In this document: piece by piece, positions 9,179 through 16,756 of the stretch
Layout of the letters: every line of letters begins with the position of its first letter
Position numbering within the stretch: the first letter of the stretch is position 1
Assembly: GCF_003202155.1 (NCBI RefSeq)
Contig: NZ_QFLI01000001.1
Span: 744,001-808,000 of the forward strand
Length of the DNA: 64,000 nucleotides
Direction: 5' to 3'
Source of the DNA: Marinifilum breve
GTDB lineage: Bacteria; Bacteroidota; Bacteroidia; Bacteroidales; Marinifilaceae
The notes under the pieces: model-generated
What the model was told of the DNA's origin: nothing
What the model saw: only the letters and a program-made list of their open reading frames with translations
Databases searched by the model: none
Position numbers and translations under genes: made by a program

Positions 9179-9710
9179 AGTTATATTGTTTTTAAAGATT
9201 AATTTTCAAATTTTACTCTTGCCTTTAGTCAAAGCCTGTGCCATTACAATAATTATGACATTAAGACAGGAAAGATGAAAAAAATGCAGAATTCTGTCAG
9301 CTTTGCACAATAAAAACGTGCAAAAAGTTCATTTTCTCATCTTACCCATCAAAACGATTGTGGTTGAGCTGCAAAATACTTGCAGAACTATTAAGCTATA
9401 AGTATATCTATATGCAGAGTTTCGAAATCTGTTACCTGTAGCAAATTATTTCTTGTTATTACATGCCTCCAAAGCTGTTAAAAAAACATAAAACTTCTTA
9501 AACCGTTTAATAAAAAACTATGATTTTCATAATTTCACACTTAAACTTGATTATTTATATTATTAATTTCAACATGCAATTTGTTATCTAATAAATTCAT
9601 TTATAACATTATCGAATACGTGTTTCTATCCATTCAAACATCATATATAAGATAGAACTGTAACAATAAACCTACTAAACCGTCACACACTTATTAAAAC
9701 AAAGCCAAAC
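9179..9710. other. Divergent intergenic region between htpG and a DUF5686 gene
   Basis: This 532-bp AT-rich region separates two divergent genes and should hold both promoters. I see no ORF worth calling. One inverted repeat stands out, TTTGCAC-N9-GTGCAAA at 9302-9324, about 125 bp upstream of htpG. No clear TTTG-N19-TAnnTTTG promoter is visible. Confidence 0.6.
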
Positions 9711-12341
9711 ATGACAAAAATTTACACTATCATTCTCTTCTTCCTGATTTCTTTATCGGGATATGCTCAGAAAATTAGCGGTAAAATCACAGATTTAGAA
9801 GGAAAACCCATTCCTTTTGCCAACATTTACATCAAAGAACTGGCAACCGGAACCACTTCAAATATCGATGGTGAATACCACATGGATCTTGCAAAAGGAA
9901 CATGGAATCTACATTACCGATACCTCGGATATCAGACCAAAGAGGTTGTGGTTAACATGACAGAAAACGATCTGAACATGGACGTTGCCCTGGCTCCTCA
10001 AACATACCAACTAAAAGAGGTGAAGGTACTGGCCAGCGGTGAAGATCCTGCTTACTATGTAATGCGCAAAGCCATTGCCATGGGCGATTACTACACCAAG
10101 CAGGTTAGCGAATACAACAATATGGTATACCTGAAAGGATCTGGAAAAGTAACCAGCGTACCCCGATTATTTAAAAAGAAACTGGCAGAAGAAGGCATTA
10201 CTGTAGGAAAAACCTTTGTAACCGAAAACATTTCGAAAATACACTTCGAATTGCCTGATAAGGTAAAGGAAGAGGTTATCTCCATACGCTCATCTGGTTT
10301 GGGTGAGCAAGCTGATCCTATGCAGTTTATTACTGCCAACCTTTACAATACCAAAGATGACGGATTCATCTCTCCACTAGATAAAACTGCTTTTGCAGTG
10401 TACCGCTTCGAGCTTGAATCAGTTTTTGAAGATCAGGGACGAATGATCAACAAAATTAAGGTAACACCCAAAAGAAAAGGGAAAGATTTGTTTCGCGGTT
10501 ACATTAATATTGCCGAAAACTATTGGAACATTCACTCCGCCGATTTAAAATTGAATTTACCAATGACAGATGTACACATGCACCAATTGTACGCTCCAGT
10601 AAAAGAAGAGGTTTGGATGCCTGTGAGTTTCGATTTCAATATCAAATTTAAAGGCATGGGCTTCGGATTGGAAGGAATGTATGTTGCCTCTATTAAGGAT
10701 TATGAGATTACTTTGAATCCCGATTTGGATCATGATTACCTGAAAAAACTAGACATTTCTAAAAAACAGGAAGACGCACAAGTGGCAGAATTGGGCAATC
10801 AGGAATCGAAAGTATTATCGGTAAAAGAACAAAAACGCAAGCAAGAAATTCAAACACTTCTGGAAAAGGATGACATGAGCAATTCCGAAATGCGCAAATT
10901 GGCTCGCTTGATGGAAAAGGACACCGAAAAACCTAAAAAAGAAAAGGTGCGTGAACCTTTGGAAATTAAAATTGAAAAGGTAAAAATGGCCAAGGATGCC
11001 AAAGACAAAGACTCTTTGTATTGGGCCGAAATGCGTCCAATCCCTCTATCGGTAGACGAAAAAATAAGTTTCGAAAAAAAGGACTCTATGGAAATTGTTC
11101 GCAATTCTCCAGAGTACAAGGACTCGGTTAGAATTGCCAATCGAAAATTTAAATTCAGCCACCTGCTTTTTGGTAAAACCTACAAATACAAAGAATCGAA
11201 CTCTAGTTTCAGCACTCCAGGACTATTAAGTTTCGATAAAGTATCGTACAATACCGTTCAGGGATTTACTTTTAATGCTCCATTTCGATATACCAAATCC
11301 GACACTTTGGGGCATTATTTCACTTTAAGTCCGGAATTTACCTATGCATTTTCACGTGAACATCTCGATTATTCGTTGAGTACGTATTATCGTTACAATG
11401 GATTAAAGCGATCGTACATAGGTTTTGGATTGGGAAGTAAAGCAGTCGATTTTAATGAAAAAACAGGTATCAATCCTCTTCTTAATGCCATCAGTTCATT
11501 GTATTTTAAAGACAATTACATGAAACTGTACGATAAAAACTACATTAACATTTGGCACGATACAGATATTGCCAATGGCTTAAGATTATCTACTCGTGTT
11601 GAATATGCAAATCGAAAGCAGTTGTACAATACCAATTCGTGGTACATTTCCGATCCTGATGATAATGAATATACCATCAACATTCCTGAAGGAGTAGATC
11701 CTTTGTTGGTACAGGATAACAAATCCTTTAATTTCGAGGCTACTTTGGAATATACGCCACGACACAGATATTATATCGAAAAAGGTGTAAAACGAATGAC
11801 CTGGTATCACAATCAACCAACCTTCGGATTAAGATACAAACAAGCCATTAAAGATGTTTTCGATTCTGAAGCCGATTACTCCTTGCTTGAAGCTTCGGTT
11901 AGACAAGAATTTGAAACCGGTTTTAATGATCGATTATCCTATAGCGTGAAAGCCGGAACATTCCTATCGAGCGACAACATGCACTTTTCGGATTTCAAAC
12001 ACTTTAATACCAGTAAGCCAACCGTAATGTTGAGTGGTGGCTTAAACACTTTCCGTTTGTTGGATTATTACCAGCATTCAACTACCGAAGACTATATTGA
12101 GGCACATCTACAGTACGAATCGGACAGACTGCTGTTAAAACGCTTGCCTATTTTGAACAACTCATTAGCCATTCAGGAAAGGGTATTTGCCAACTACCTA
12201 ACACACGAAAACAAGAAAAACTATTGGGAAGTGGGTTACGGATTGTCACAAATCTTCCTTTTCATGGATGTTGAAGTAGTTTGGAGTTTCGATGGCAAAC
12301 ATCACAGAGATACTGGCGTAAAGTTGAAATTTAATTTTTAA
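9711..12341 (+). CDS. DUF5686 family outer-membrane protein with carboxypeptidase-like regulatory domain
   Basis: The 876-residue protein has a signal peptide (about 1-20, ending GYAQ), then a carboxypeptidase-D-like beta-sandwich (about 22-100, starting KISGKITDLEGKPIPFANIYI), as seen at the N-terminus of SusC-like receptors. The rest fits the DUF5686 family: a soluble part, a long charged segment about 345-470 rich in Lys and Glu, and a C-terminal part (about 480-876) with many beta-strands that ends KLKFNF, a typical beta-barrel end. There is no TonB-plug signature, so it is not a SusC protein. Members sit in the outer membrane of Bacteroidota; the function is not established. It is a single gene with a downstream hairpin. 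Confidence 0.85.
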   Translation: MTKIYTIILFFLISLSGYAQKISGKITDLEGKPIPFANIYIKELATGTTSNIDGEYHMDLAKGTWNLHYRYLGYQTKEVVVNMTENDLNMDVALAPQTYQLKEVKVLASGEDPAYYVMRKAIAMGDYYTKQVSEYNNMVYLKGSGKVTSVPRLFKKKLAEEGITVGKTFVTENISKIHFELPDKVKEEVISIRSSGLGEQADPMQFITANLYNTKDDGFISPLDKTAFAVYRFELESVFEDQGRMINKIKVTPKRKGKDLFRGYINIAENYWNIHSADLKLNLPMTDVHMHQLYAPVKEEVWMPVSFDFNIKFKGMGFGLEGMYVASIKDYEITLNPDLDHDYLKKLDISKKQEDAQVAELGNQESKVLSVKEQKRKQEIQTLLEKDDMSNSEMRKLARLMEKDTEKPKKEKVREPLEIKIEKVKMAKDAKDKDSLYWAEMRPIPLSVDEKISFEKKDSMEIVRNSPEYKDSVRIANRKFKFSHLLFGKTYKYKESNSSFSTPGLLSFDKVSYNTVQGFTFNAPFRYTKSDTLGHYFTLSPEFTYAFSREHLDYSLSTYYRYNGLKRSYIGFGLGSKAVDFNEKTGINPLLNAISSLYFKDNYMKLYDKNYINIWHDTDIANGLRLSTRVEYANRKQLYNTNSWYISDPDDNEYTINIPEGVDPLLVQDNKSFNFEATLEYTPRHRYYIEKGVKRMTWYHNQPTFGLRYKQAIKDVFDSEADYSLLEASVRQEFETGFNDRLSYSVKAGTFLSSDNMHFSDFKHFNTSKPTVMLSGGLNTFRLLDYYQHSTTEDYIEAHLQYESDRLLLKRLPILNNSLAIQERVFANYLTHENKKNYWEVGYGLSQIFLFMDVEVVWSFDGKHHRDTGVKLKFNF

Positions 12342-12366
12342 AATTTTTCCAAAATATCATTAATAT

Positions 12367-12404
12367 AAACCTGTCAGGATTACAAATTCTGGCAGGTTTC
12401 TTTT
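12367..12404 (+). terminator. Intrinsic terminator after the DUF5686 gene
   Basis: The stem AAACCTGTCAG/CTGGCAGGTTT (one wobble) is followed by TTTCTTTT. A near-identical hairpin sequence recurs at 14991-15022 after the nuclease-like gene. Confidence 0.8.
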
Positions 12405-12419
12405 ATGTAGCACCCGTAC

Positions 12420-12439
12420 AGACGTAGCATGCTACGTCT
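12420..12439. repeat. 20-bp perfect palindrome
   Basis: AGACGTAGCA followed by its exact reverse complement. Palindromes built around GTAGAGACG are a recurring intergenic repeat in many bacterial genomes; this is probably one copy of a dispersed family. It directly precedes the 41-bp tandem array. Confidence 0.6.
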
Positions 12440-12448
12440 CTACCCAAA

Positions 12449-12756
12449 TAACAAATTGCCAACAGAATTTCCTTCTCCCTACCTGGCGAGAGCTCTTTTC
12501 CATTGAAATTTTCCCCTCCCCGATCATCGAGAGCATTTTGCCATTGGATTTTGACAATTCTAGCTGTCGAGAGCATTTTGTCCATTGGTATTTTGCAACT
12601 CCAGCCGTCGAGAGCATTTTGTCCGTTGGTTTTTGCCAACTCCAGCCGTCGAGAACATTTTGTCAAGTAATTTCACCTAGCTTTTTTCGTTGAGGGCGTT
12701 TTGTCAAGGGTTTATTGCACTCACTTAGAGTTAAGCATATTTTGCCAAATAAATTC
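12449..12756. repeat. Imperfect 41-bp tandem repeat array (seven units and a partial one)
   Basis: Unit boundaries fall at 12449, 12490, 12531, 12571, 12612, 12653, 12694 and 12735 (partial), giving lengths 41, 41, 40, 41, 41, 41 and 41. Each unit has a core like GAGCATTTTGTCCATTGG and most end in GTCGA. Units at 12571 and 12612 are almost identical; identity falls off towards both edges, as expected for an old array still expanding or homogenising in the middle. The period is not a multiple of three, so this is not a coding repeat. It is not a CRISPR, because there are no unique spacers. The function is unknown. Confidence 0.85.
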
Positions 12757-12947
12757 AAAACCGAAATACAAAAAATATTTAAATTACGAATAACTTTCAT
12801 AAAATCAAGCTATCAAACGTGCCAATTTTGCTAAAACATTAAAATCAGTATTTTTATACTGATTAACTTTTAAAATTCATTTTACTTTCATAATTTAGAT
12901 TTACCCAATAATACAAAACCTTATATCACAAACCAAAACATTGAATT

Positions 12948-13691
12948 ATGGAAACAAAAATCCTAAGCAGGTGCGACGCCGACGAAGCAAAACACATCGC
13001 AACTAACTCACTAACCCGACTGGAAGAACTCGATTTAAGTGGTAATCCTTATTTAATTGAAGTAAAATCGAAATTGGTTGCCGAAACCAAAATTCTATCA
13101 GGAGCTTTAAGTGTAGAAAGAAAACATGAGTACACCAATGAATTGGCTGACTTGGATCTTAATTTTGACAACAGAGTAATTTGTTTGAGAAAATTTATTG
13201 AAGCAAACACCTACTCTTCTGACGAAACAATTGCCAAAAACGCCGAAAAAGCCTTGAATAAATTAGAAAGTTACGATAGTACTTTCTACAAATTGGGTTA
13301 TGAAAAAGAGATAGCTCGTGCTTTTTCATTAGTGGAAGAATACGAAAAACCTGATATGAAACCAATGGTAGAGTCATTGGTAGGCGTTACTACTCCAATA
13401 ATGGAGCTAAAAACGGTTGCTACCCAGTTAAATACACTGTATCTTAAAAATCAGGACATACAAGCATTAAAGGAAGATACAATCCCTTCAACAATTCAGA
13501 AAAAAGTGGTGATTGATATTTTCAATAACGAATTACTACCTTATTTAATGGTGATGAAACGTGTACAACCTGATACTTTCGGTGAAACCTACACAAAAAT
13601 TACACATTATATAGAAACCATTAACACAAAAATAAGGACTCGTAGAAACCGACCTGCTTCCGAAGAGGAAGAAAACAGCGAGGCGGAATAA
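12948..13691 (+). CDS. DUF6261-like protein of unknown function
   Basis: The 247-residue protein is almost all helical, has no signal peptide or membrane segment, and ends in an acidic tail (SEEEENSEAE). The fold looks like a helical bundle, and the sequence resembles the Bacteroidota family DUF6261, though I assign this from memory and not from a search. It follows the 41-bp repeat array by about 190 bp and is followed by a hairpin terminator and the nuclease-like gene. The sequence gives no catalytic motif. Confidence 0.7.
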   Translation: METKILSRCDADEAKHIATNSLTRLEELDLSGNPYLIEVKSKLVAETKILSGALSVERKHEYTNELADLDLNFDNRVICLRKFIEANTYSSDETIAKNAEKALNKLESYDSTFYKLGYEKEIARAFSLVEEYEKPDMKPMVESLVGVTTPIMELKTVATQLNTLYLKNQDIQALKEDTIPSTIQKKVVIDIFNNELLPYLMVMKRVQPDTFGETYTKITHYIETINTKIRTRRNRPASEEEENSEAE

Positions 13692-13720
13692 GTCATAAGT
13701 ATTTAATTAATTGGGTAGAG

Positions 13721-13750
13721 ACAAGGCTGAGAGGCCTTGTTTTGTTTTTA
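13721..13750 (+). terminator. Intrinsic terminator between the DUF6261-like and nuclease-like genes
   Basis: The stem ACAAGGC/GCCTTGT is followed by a T-rich run. It overlaps a possible upstream TTG start of the next gene at 13742, which argues that the true start is the ATG at 13763. Confidence 0.75.
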
Positions 13751-13762
13751 TATAACAACAAT

Positions 13763-14968
13763 ATGAATGAAATAAAAATTAAGGAGTTAAAGGATGTCGA
13801 TATCATAAAATTAGCATCAGATTTCTCTAAATGGCAACAGAAGAAAAAAGATGAATTGCCCTATCGCATTAATTTAATTGACGAAATTGGAGCAAATGAA
13901 AATGCACACAACAGGATATTTGTTAAAATAATCAGCTTTGAAGAAAATGGACATTTTCCTTTTCTCAGATTATTCTTAAATTTTCTGGGAGATGAATTCG
14001 GAAAAATTAAAATTGTAAAACCAATTTTTACGGTTGAAAAATTCCGCATTGATGGATTAATAAGAGATGTAGATGGTAAGTATGCAATAATAATTGAAAA
14101 TAAAATTCATGATGCTGTTGATCAGGAAAATCAAATCGAAAGATATCAAAGCATATTAAAAGGAAGAGGTTATAAGGAAAGCGAAATCTACACACTATAT
14201 TTAACTCTAAAAGGTGGATCCCCTTCGGAAAATAGTTTTGCCTTAAACAAACGAAATTCAAACTACAGGGAAATTAACTTTAAAGATGATATCATTCCCC
14301 TACTTGAAAAACATATATTACCTACATGCAGAGTTAAAGATGAATTATTGGTTAGCTCGATCAAACAATATATCGACCACTTAAATGGAATACTGAATCA
14401 ACGCGAAATAGATTTTAAAATGAATAAAGAACTCACAGATAGTTTACTTGAAGAACTCGAAATAAATAAAGCAACAGAAAAATACGAAAAGCTAACAAAA
14501 GTGGATAATGCCCTAAAAGAAATTGAAAATGTAGCATCATGCTTAAAAGAACATTATGAATCTGTAATTAAAGAAGAGCTATCTGATTGGAAAAAAAAGA
14601 TCAAAAGTGATTTTATAAATAAAGATTTTGTATCTAATATTGATGATACAAAGAATAAGAAATATTTTTATTTAGGTATTAAACTCGAATATAAAGAAGT
14701 TGAATTTTCCTGTTCTATTGGGATGGATGATTATTACTCTGAACCTTATTATGGAATAACAGTACGTGGCTGTTCTAAAGAAGAAAAAAATGAAACCATT
14801 GAAGAGTTCATTAAAGACATTGCCGAATTAAAAGGCTTTGGCGAATCGCATAGGTGGTATGCTTATAGAAGAACCAAATTGGAAAATGTAATTACGGAAT
14901 ACCTGGAATTTTGCAGAAAAGTAATTGAAAAAACTGTTCCTTTAGAATGTACCACAAGTGAGCAATAG
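13763..14968 (+). CDS. PD-(D/E)XK nuclease superfamily protein
   Basis: The 401-residue protein (from the ATG at 13763) carries the PD-(D/E)XK core in its N-terminal half: E46 in GANENAHNRIF, D97 in FRIDGLI, E112-x-K114 in YAIIIENKI, and a QIERY motif at 124-128. These are the residues that bind metal and cleave DNA in this superfamily. The pattern fits the PDDEXK_4 group often found as single genes in Bacteroidota. The C-terminal 160 residues, with a helical segment and a predicted beta-rich end, are not recognised. The gene is very AT-rich and sits with a repeat array, so it could belong to a defence or mobile function, but there is no partner such as a methylase or ATPase beside it. Confidence 0.75.
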   Translation: MNEIKIKELKDVDIIKLASDFSKWQQKKKDELPYRINLIDEIGANENAHNRIFVKIISFEENGHFPFLRLFLNFLGDEFGKIKIVKPIFTVEKFRIDGLIRDVDGKYAIIIENKIHDAVDQENQIERYQSILKGRGYKESEIYTLYLTLKGGSPSENSFALNKRNSNYREINFKDDIIPLLEKHILPTCRVKDELLVSSIKQYIDHLNGILNQREIDFKMNKELTDSLLEELEINKATEKYEKLTKVDNALKEIENVASCLKEHYESVIKEELSDWKKKIKSDFINKDFVSNIDDTKNKKYFYLGIKLEYKEVEFSCSIGMDDYYSEPYYGITVRGCSKEEKNETIEEFIKDIAELKGFGESHRWYAYRRTKLENVITEYLEFCRKVIEKTVPLECTTSEQ

Positions 14969-14990
14969 AAAATAATTTGTGTATACTAAC

Positions 14991-15022
14991 CTGTCAGGAT
15001 TACGAATTCTGACAGTTTTTTC
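14991..15022 (+). terminator. Intrinsic terminator after the nuclease-like gene
   Basis: The stem CTGTCAG/CTGACAG with an 11-base loop is followed by seven T. The left arm and loop are nearly the same as in the hairpin at 12367-12404. Confidence 0.8.
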
Positions 15023-15033
15023 CTTTTGGGACT

Positions 15034-15077
15034 GTCATGCTCCGACTATAGGCAAGCTGAAAATGTCGGGGTATGAC
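15034..15077. repeat. Intergenic inverted repeat
   Basis: GTCATGCTCCGAC and GTCGGGGTATGAC form 13-bp arms that pair with two wobbles around an 18-base loop. Elements that start with GTCATGCT are common dispersed repeats in Bacteroidota intergenic DNA. The rest of the 308-bp gap (14969-15276) holds two terminators and no gene. Confidence 0.5.
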
Positions 15078-15141
15078 TATAACACCCACTTTTCTGTTAT
15101 TTGGAGTCCGAACTCTAATTGGAATCCCAAATGAGTACATC

Positions 15142-15174
15142 AAAAAAAAAAGAGCCTTTGCTAATAGCAAAAGC
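15142..15174 (-). terminator. Intrinsic terminator of the M28 peptidase gene
   Basis: On the minus strand GCTTTTGC/GCAAAGGC pairs around a five-base loop and is followed by CTCT and about ten T. It lies roughly 100 bp after the stop codon. Confidence 0.7.
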
Positions 15175-15276
15175 CCTTTGTGTAACTTTGTAAAAACCCT
15201 TTTTATCCTTTATGGTAAATTTTCCTTTAGTTTTGAAATATTGATACCTTCACTTGAAGTGAGAGCATCAAAATAT

Positions 15277-16539
15277 CTATTTCATTTCCGTATAATCTCT
15301 TACCAGCTTAAAGATTCCTTCGAATTGCTTGTATGATAATTTATCTGCAGTATCGGTTGTTTCGTGGTAATCACCATTACCTCCAAATGTATAAAAGAAT
15401 ACCGCTTTCACGCCTTTTTTATGAAATGGTGCGTGATCGGATGAAGAGGATGCTCTGGTTGGATACATATTAAATACATACTCCTTTTCCTTATTAATGG
15501 CATTTATCTTTTCCAATTCCTTCGGTACAGTTTTACCATTAATTAAATAAATACCCTTCTCACCTGTTGCCACCATATCGAAGTTGAAAACCATTTTGGT
15601 TTGCTCCAACGGAAAAAGTGGATGTTCCACATAATGCTTCGATCCCAATAAACCAGCTTCTTCGGCACTAAACAATGCGAAAACCAAAGTATAATTTGGC
15701 TTTCTCTTTTTGGCTTTAAAATATTTTGCCAAGTTCAATACCATGGCCACACCACTGGCATTATCGTTTGCTCCCGGATACATATTGTCTCCAAAATGTC
15801 CCAAATGATCGTAGTGAGCAGTAAACAAAATGCAAGTATCACTTTTACCAGGAATAAAACCTACCAAATTCTGTGTTTTGTAATCCTCTATAAACTCGCT
15901 TTGAATATCGTATTTTATGGTTTTTACTTCGGGGCTAATTATACCGGTCTTAACCGTAAAGCTTGTAAAATCGTCCTGCTTGGTTCTGGTAGAATATTTT
16001 AATTTATCACTGGTTAAAACAATTCCTTTGGCATTAAAAACATTCTTTTTCATTAATGTTTTAGCGAAACTATACAGCTCAGGATTATTTAAACCTGTTG
16101 AATCAATTGCCAAGAATGAATTCGAATGATCTTTCTCCAAAAATTCACCCAATGCATAATATTTCGTAAGAACATCCTTGTTAATCCAGCTTAGTTCAAG
16201 TTCACCTTTTCCTGTTTTTGTACTCGGACTTACTATATATTCGCTTGATGCTTTTAACTCTTTTCCATCAAAAGCCAATTTGGTATTTTTGGCAAAAGTA
16301 TTCACCGAAATTGAATATGGCTGATAATAATTTTCAGTAAGAGATTTCAACTTTATGCCTTTCATTTCCTTAGAAAGATATGCCGCGGCAATACTATCGC
16401 CTTTGTTTACATATCCACGCCCATGAAATTCTTTGGAGCTTAATTTTTCTACCAACTTTTTGGTGTACTCCATGTCTTGAGCAAAGCCAGTAAGAGATAG
16501 CAAGCAAACACCAAGACCTATTGATATTTTTTTAATCAT
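15277..16539 (-). CDS. Exported M28 family metallopeptidase
   Basis: The 420-residue protein has a signal peptide (about 1-20, ending GFAQ) and an M28 zinc peptidase domain in its C-terminal half. Zinc-ligand motifs are visible: TAHYDHLG (His and general base region), GANDNASGVA (bridging Asp), SAEEAGLLGS (catalytic Glu-Glu), NFDMVATG, and a late SSSDHAPF (His). M28 enzymes are aminopeptidases or carboxypeptidases with two zinc ions. In Bacteroidota such exported forms act in the periplasm or at the cell surface in peptide degradation. No lipobox is present. The gene is monocistronic. Confidence 0.9.
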   Translation of the reverse strand: MIKKISIGLGVCLLSLTGFAQDMEYTKKLVEKLSSKEFHGRGYVNKGDSIAAAYLSKEMKGIKLKSLTENYYQPYSISVNTFAKNTKLAFDGKELKASSEYIVSPSTKTGKGELELSWINKDVLTKYYALGEFLEKDHSNSFLAIDSTGLNNPELYSFAKTLMKKNVFNAKGIVLTSDKLKYSTRTKQDDFTSFTVKTGIISPEVKTIKYDIQSEFIEDYKTQNLVGFIPGKSDTCILFTAHYDHLGHFGDNMYPGANDNASGVAMVLNLAKYFKAKKRKPNYTLVFALFSAEEAGLLGSKHYVEHPLFPLEQTKMVFNFDMVATGEKGIYLINGKTVPKELEKINAINKEKEYVFNMYPTRASSSSDHAPFHKKGVKAVFFYTFGGNGDYHETTDTADKLSYKQFEGIFKLVRDYTEMK

Positions 16540-16675
16540 TGCTTATGGTTTAATTTAAGATTGAGTGTTTAAAATTAGAAAAAGTAAAACGCATGCAAGA
16601 ATTCCCATTTACTTATTCGTTATAGTGGGTAATTGGTACGATAAAACCTTGTTCCATGCAGAGGACGCGGAGAAA

Positions 16676-16717
16676 AATAAAAAAAGAACGCAAAGTATGT
16701 TATTCCTTTGCGTTCTT
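16676..16717 (-). terminator. Intrinsic terminator of the DPP III operon
   Basis: On the minus strand AAGAACGCAAAG/CTTTGCGTTCTT forms a perfect 12-bp stem and is followed by a T-run. It lies about 40 bp after the DPP III stop codon. The flanking GCAGAGGACGCGGAG on the plus strand resembles a dispersed intergenic repeat. Confidence 0.85.
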
Positions 16718-16756
16718 ATACATTTAAACATCGCGCACTTTGAGTGAAACTATTTT

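Noticed and set aside
9302-9324. CIRCE element controlling htpG
   Set aside because: Only part of each arm agrees with the consensus, and no hrcA is nearby. It is kept only as a low-interest inverted repeat.
12403-12666. Minus-strand open frame over the 41-bp repeats
   Set aside because: The unit length is not a multiple of three, the frame has no coding bias, and it only reflects the repeat sequence.
12449-12756. CRISPR array
   Set aside because: The units are contiguous with no unique spacers, and there are no cas genes in the window.
13742-13762. TTG start for the nuclease-like gene
   Set aside because: It lies inside the upstream terminator hairpin and T-run; the ATG at 13763 gives the expected N-terminus.
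15073-15336. Plus-strand frame after the nuclease-like gene
   Set aside because: It overlaps the M28 terminator and the 3' end of the M28 gene and has no coding features.
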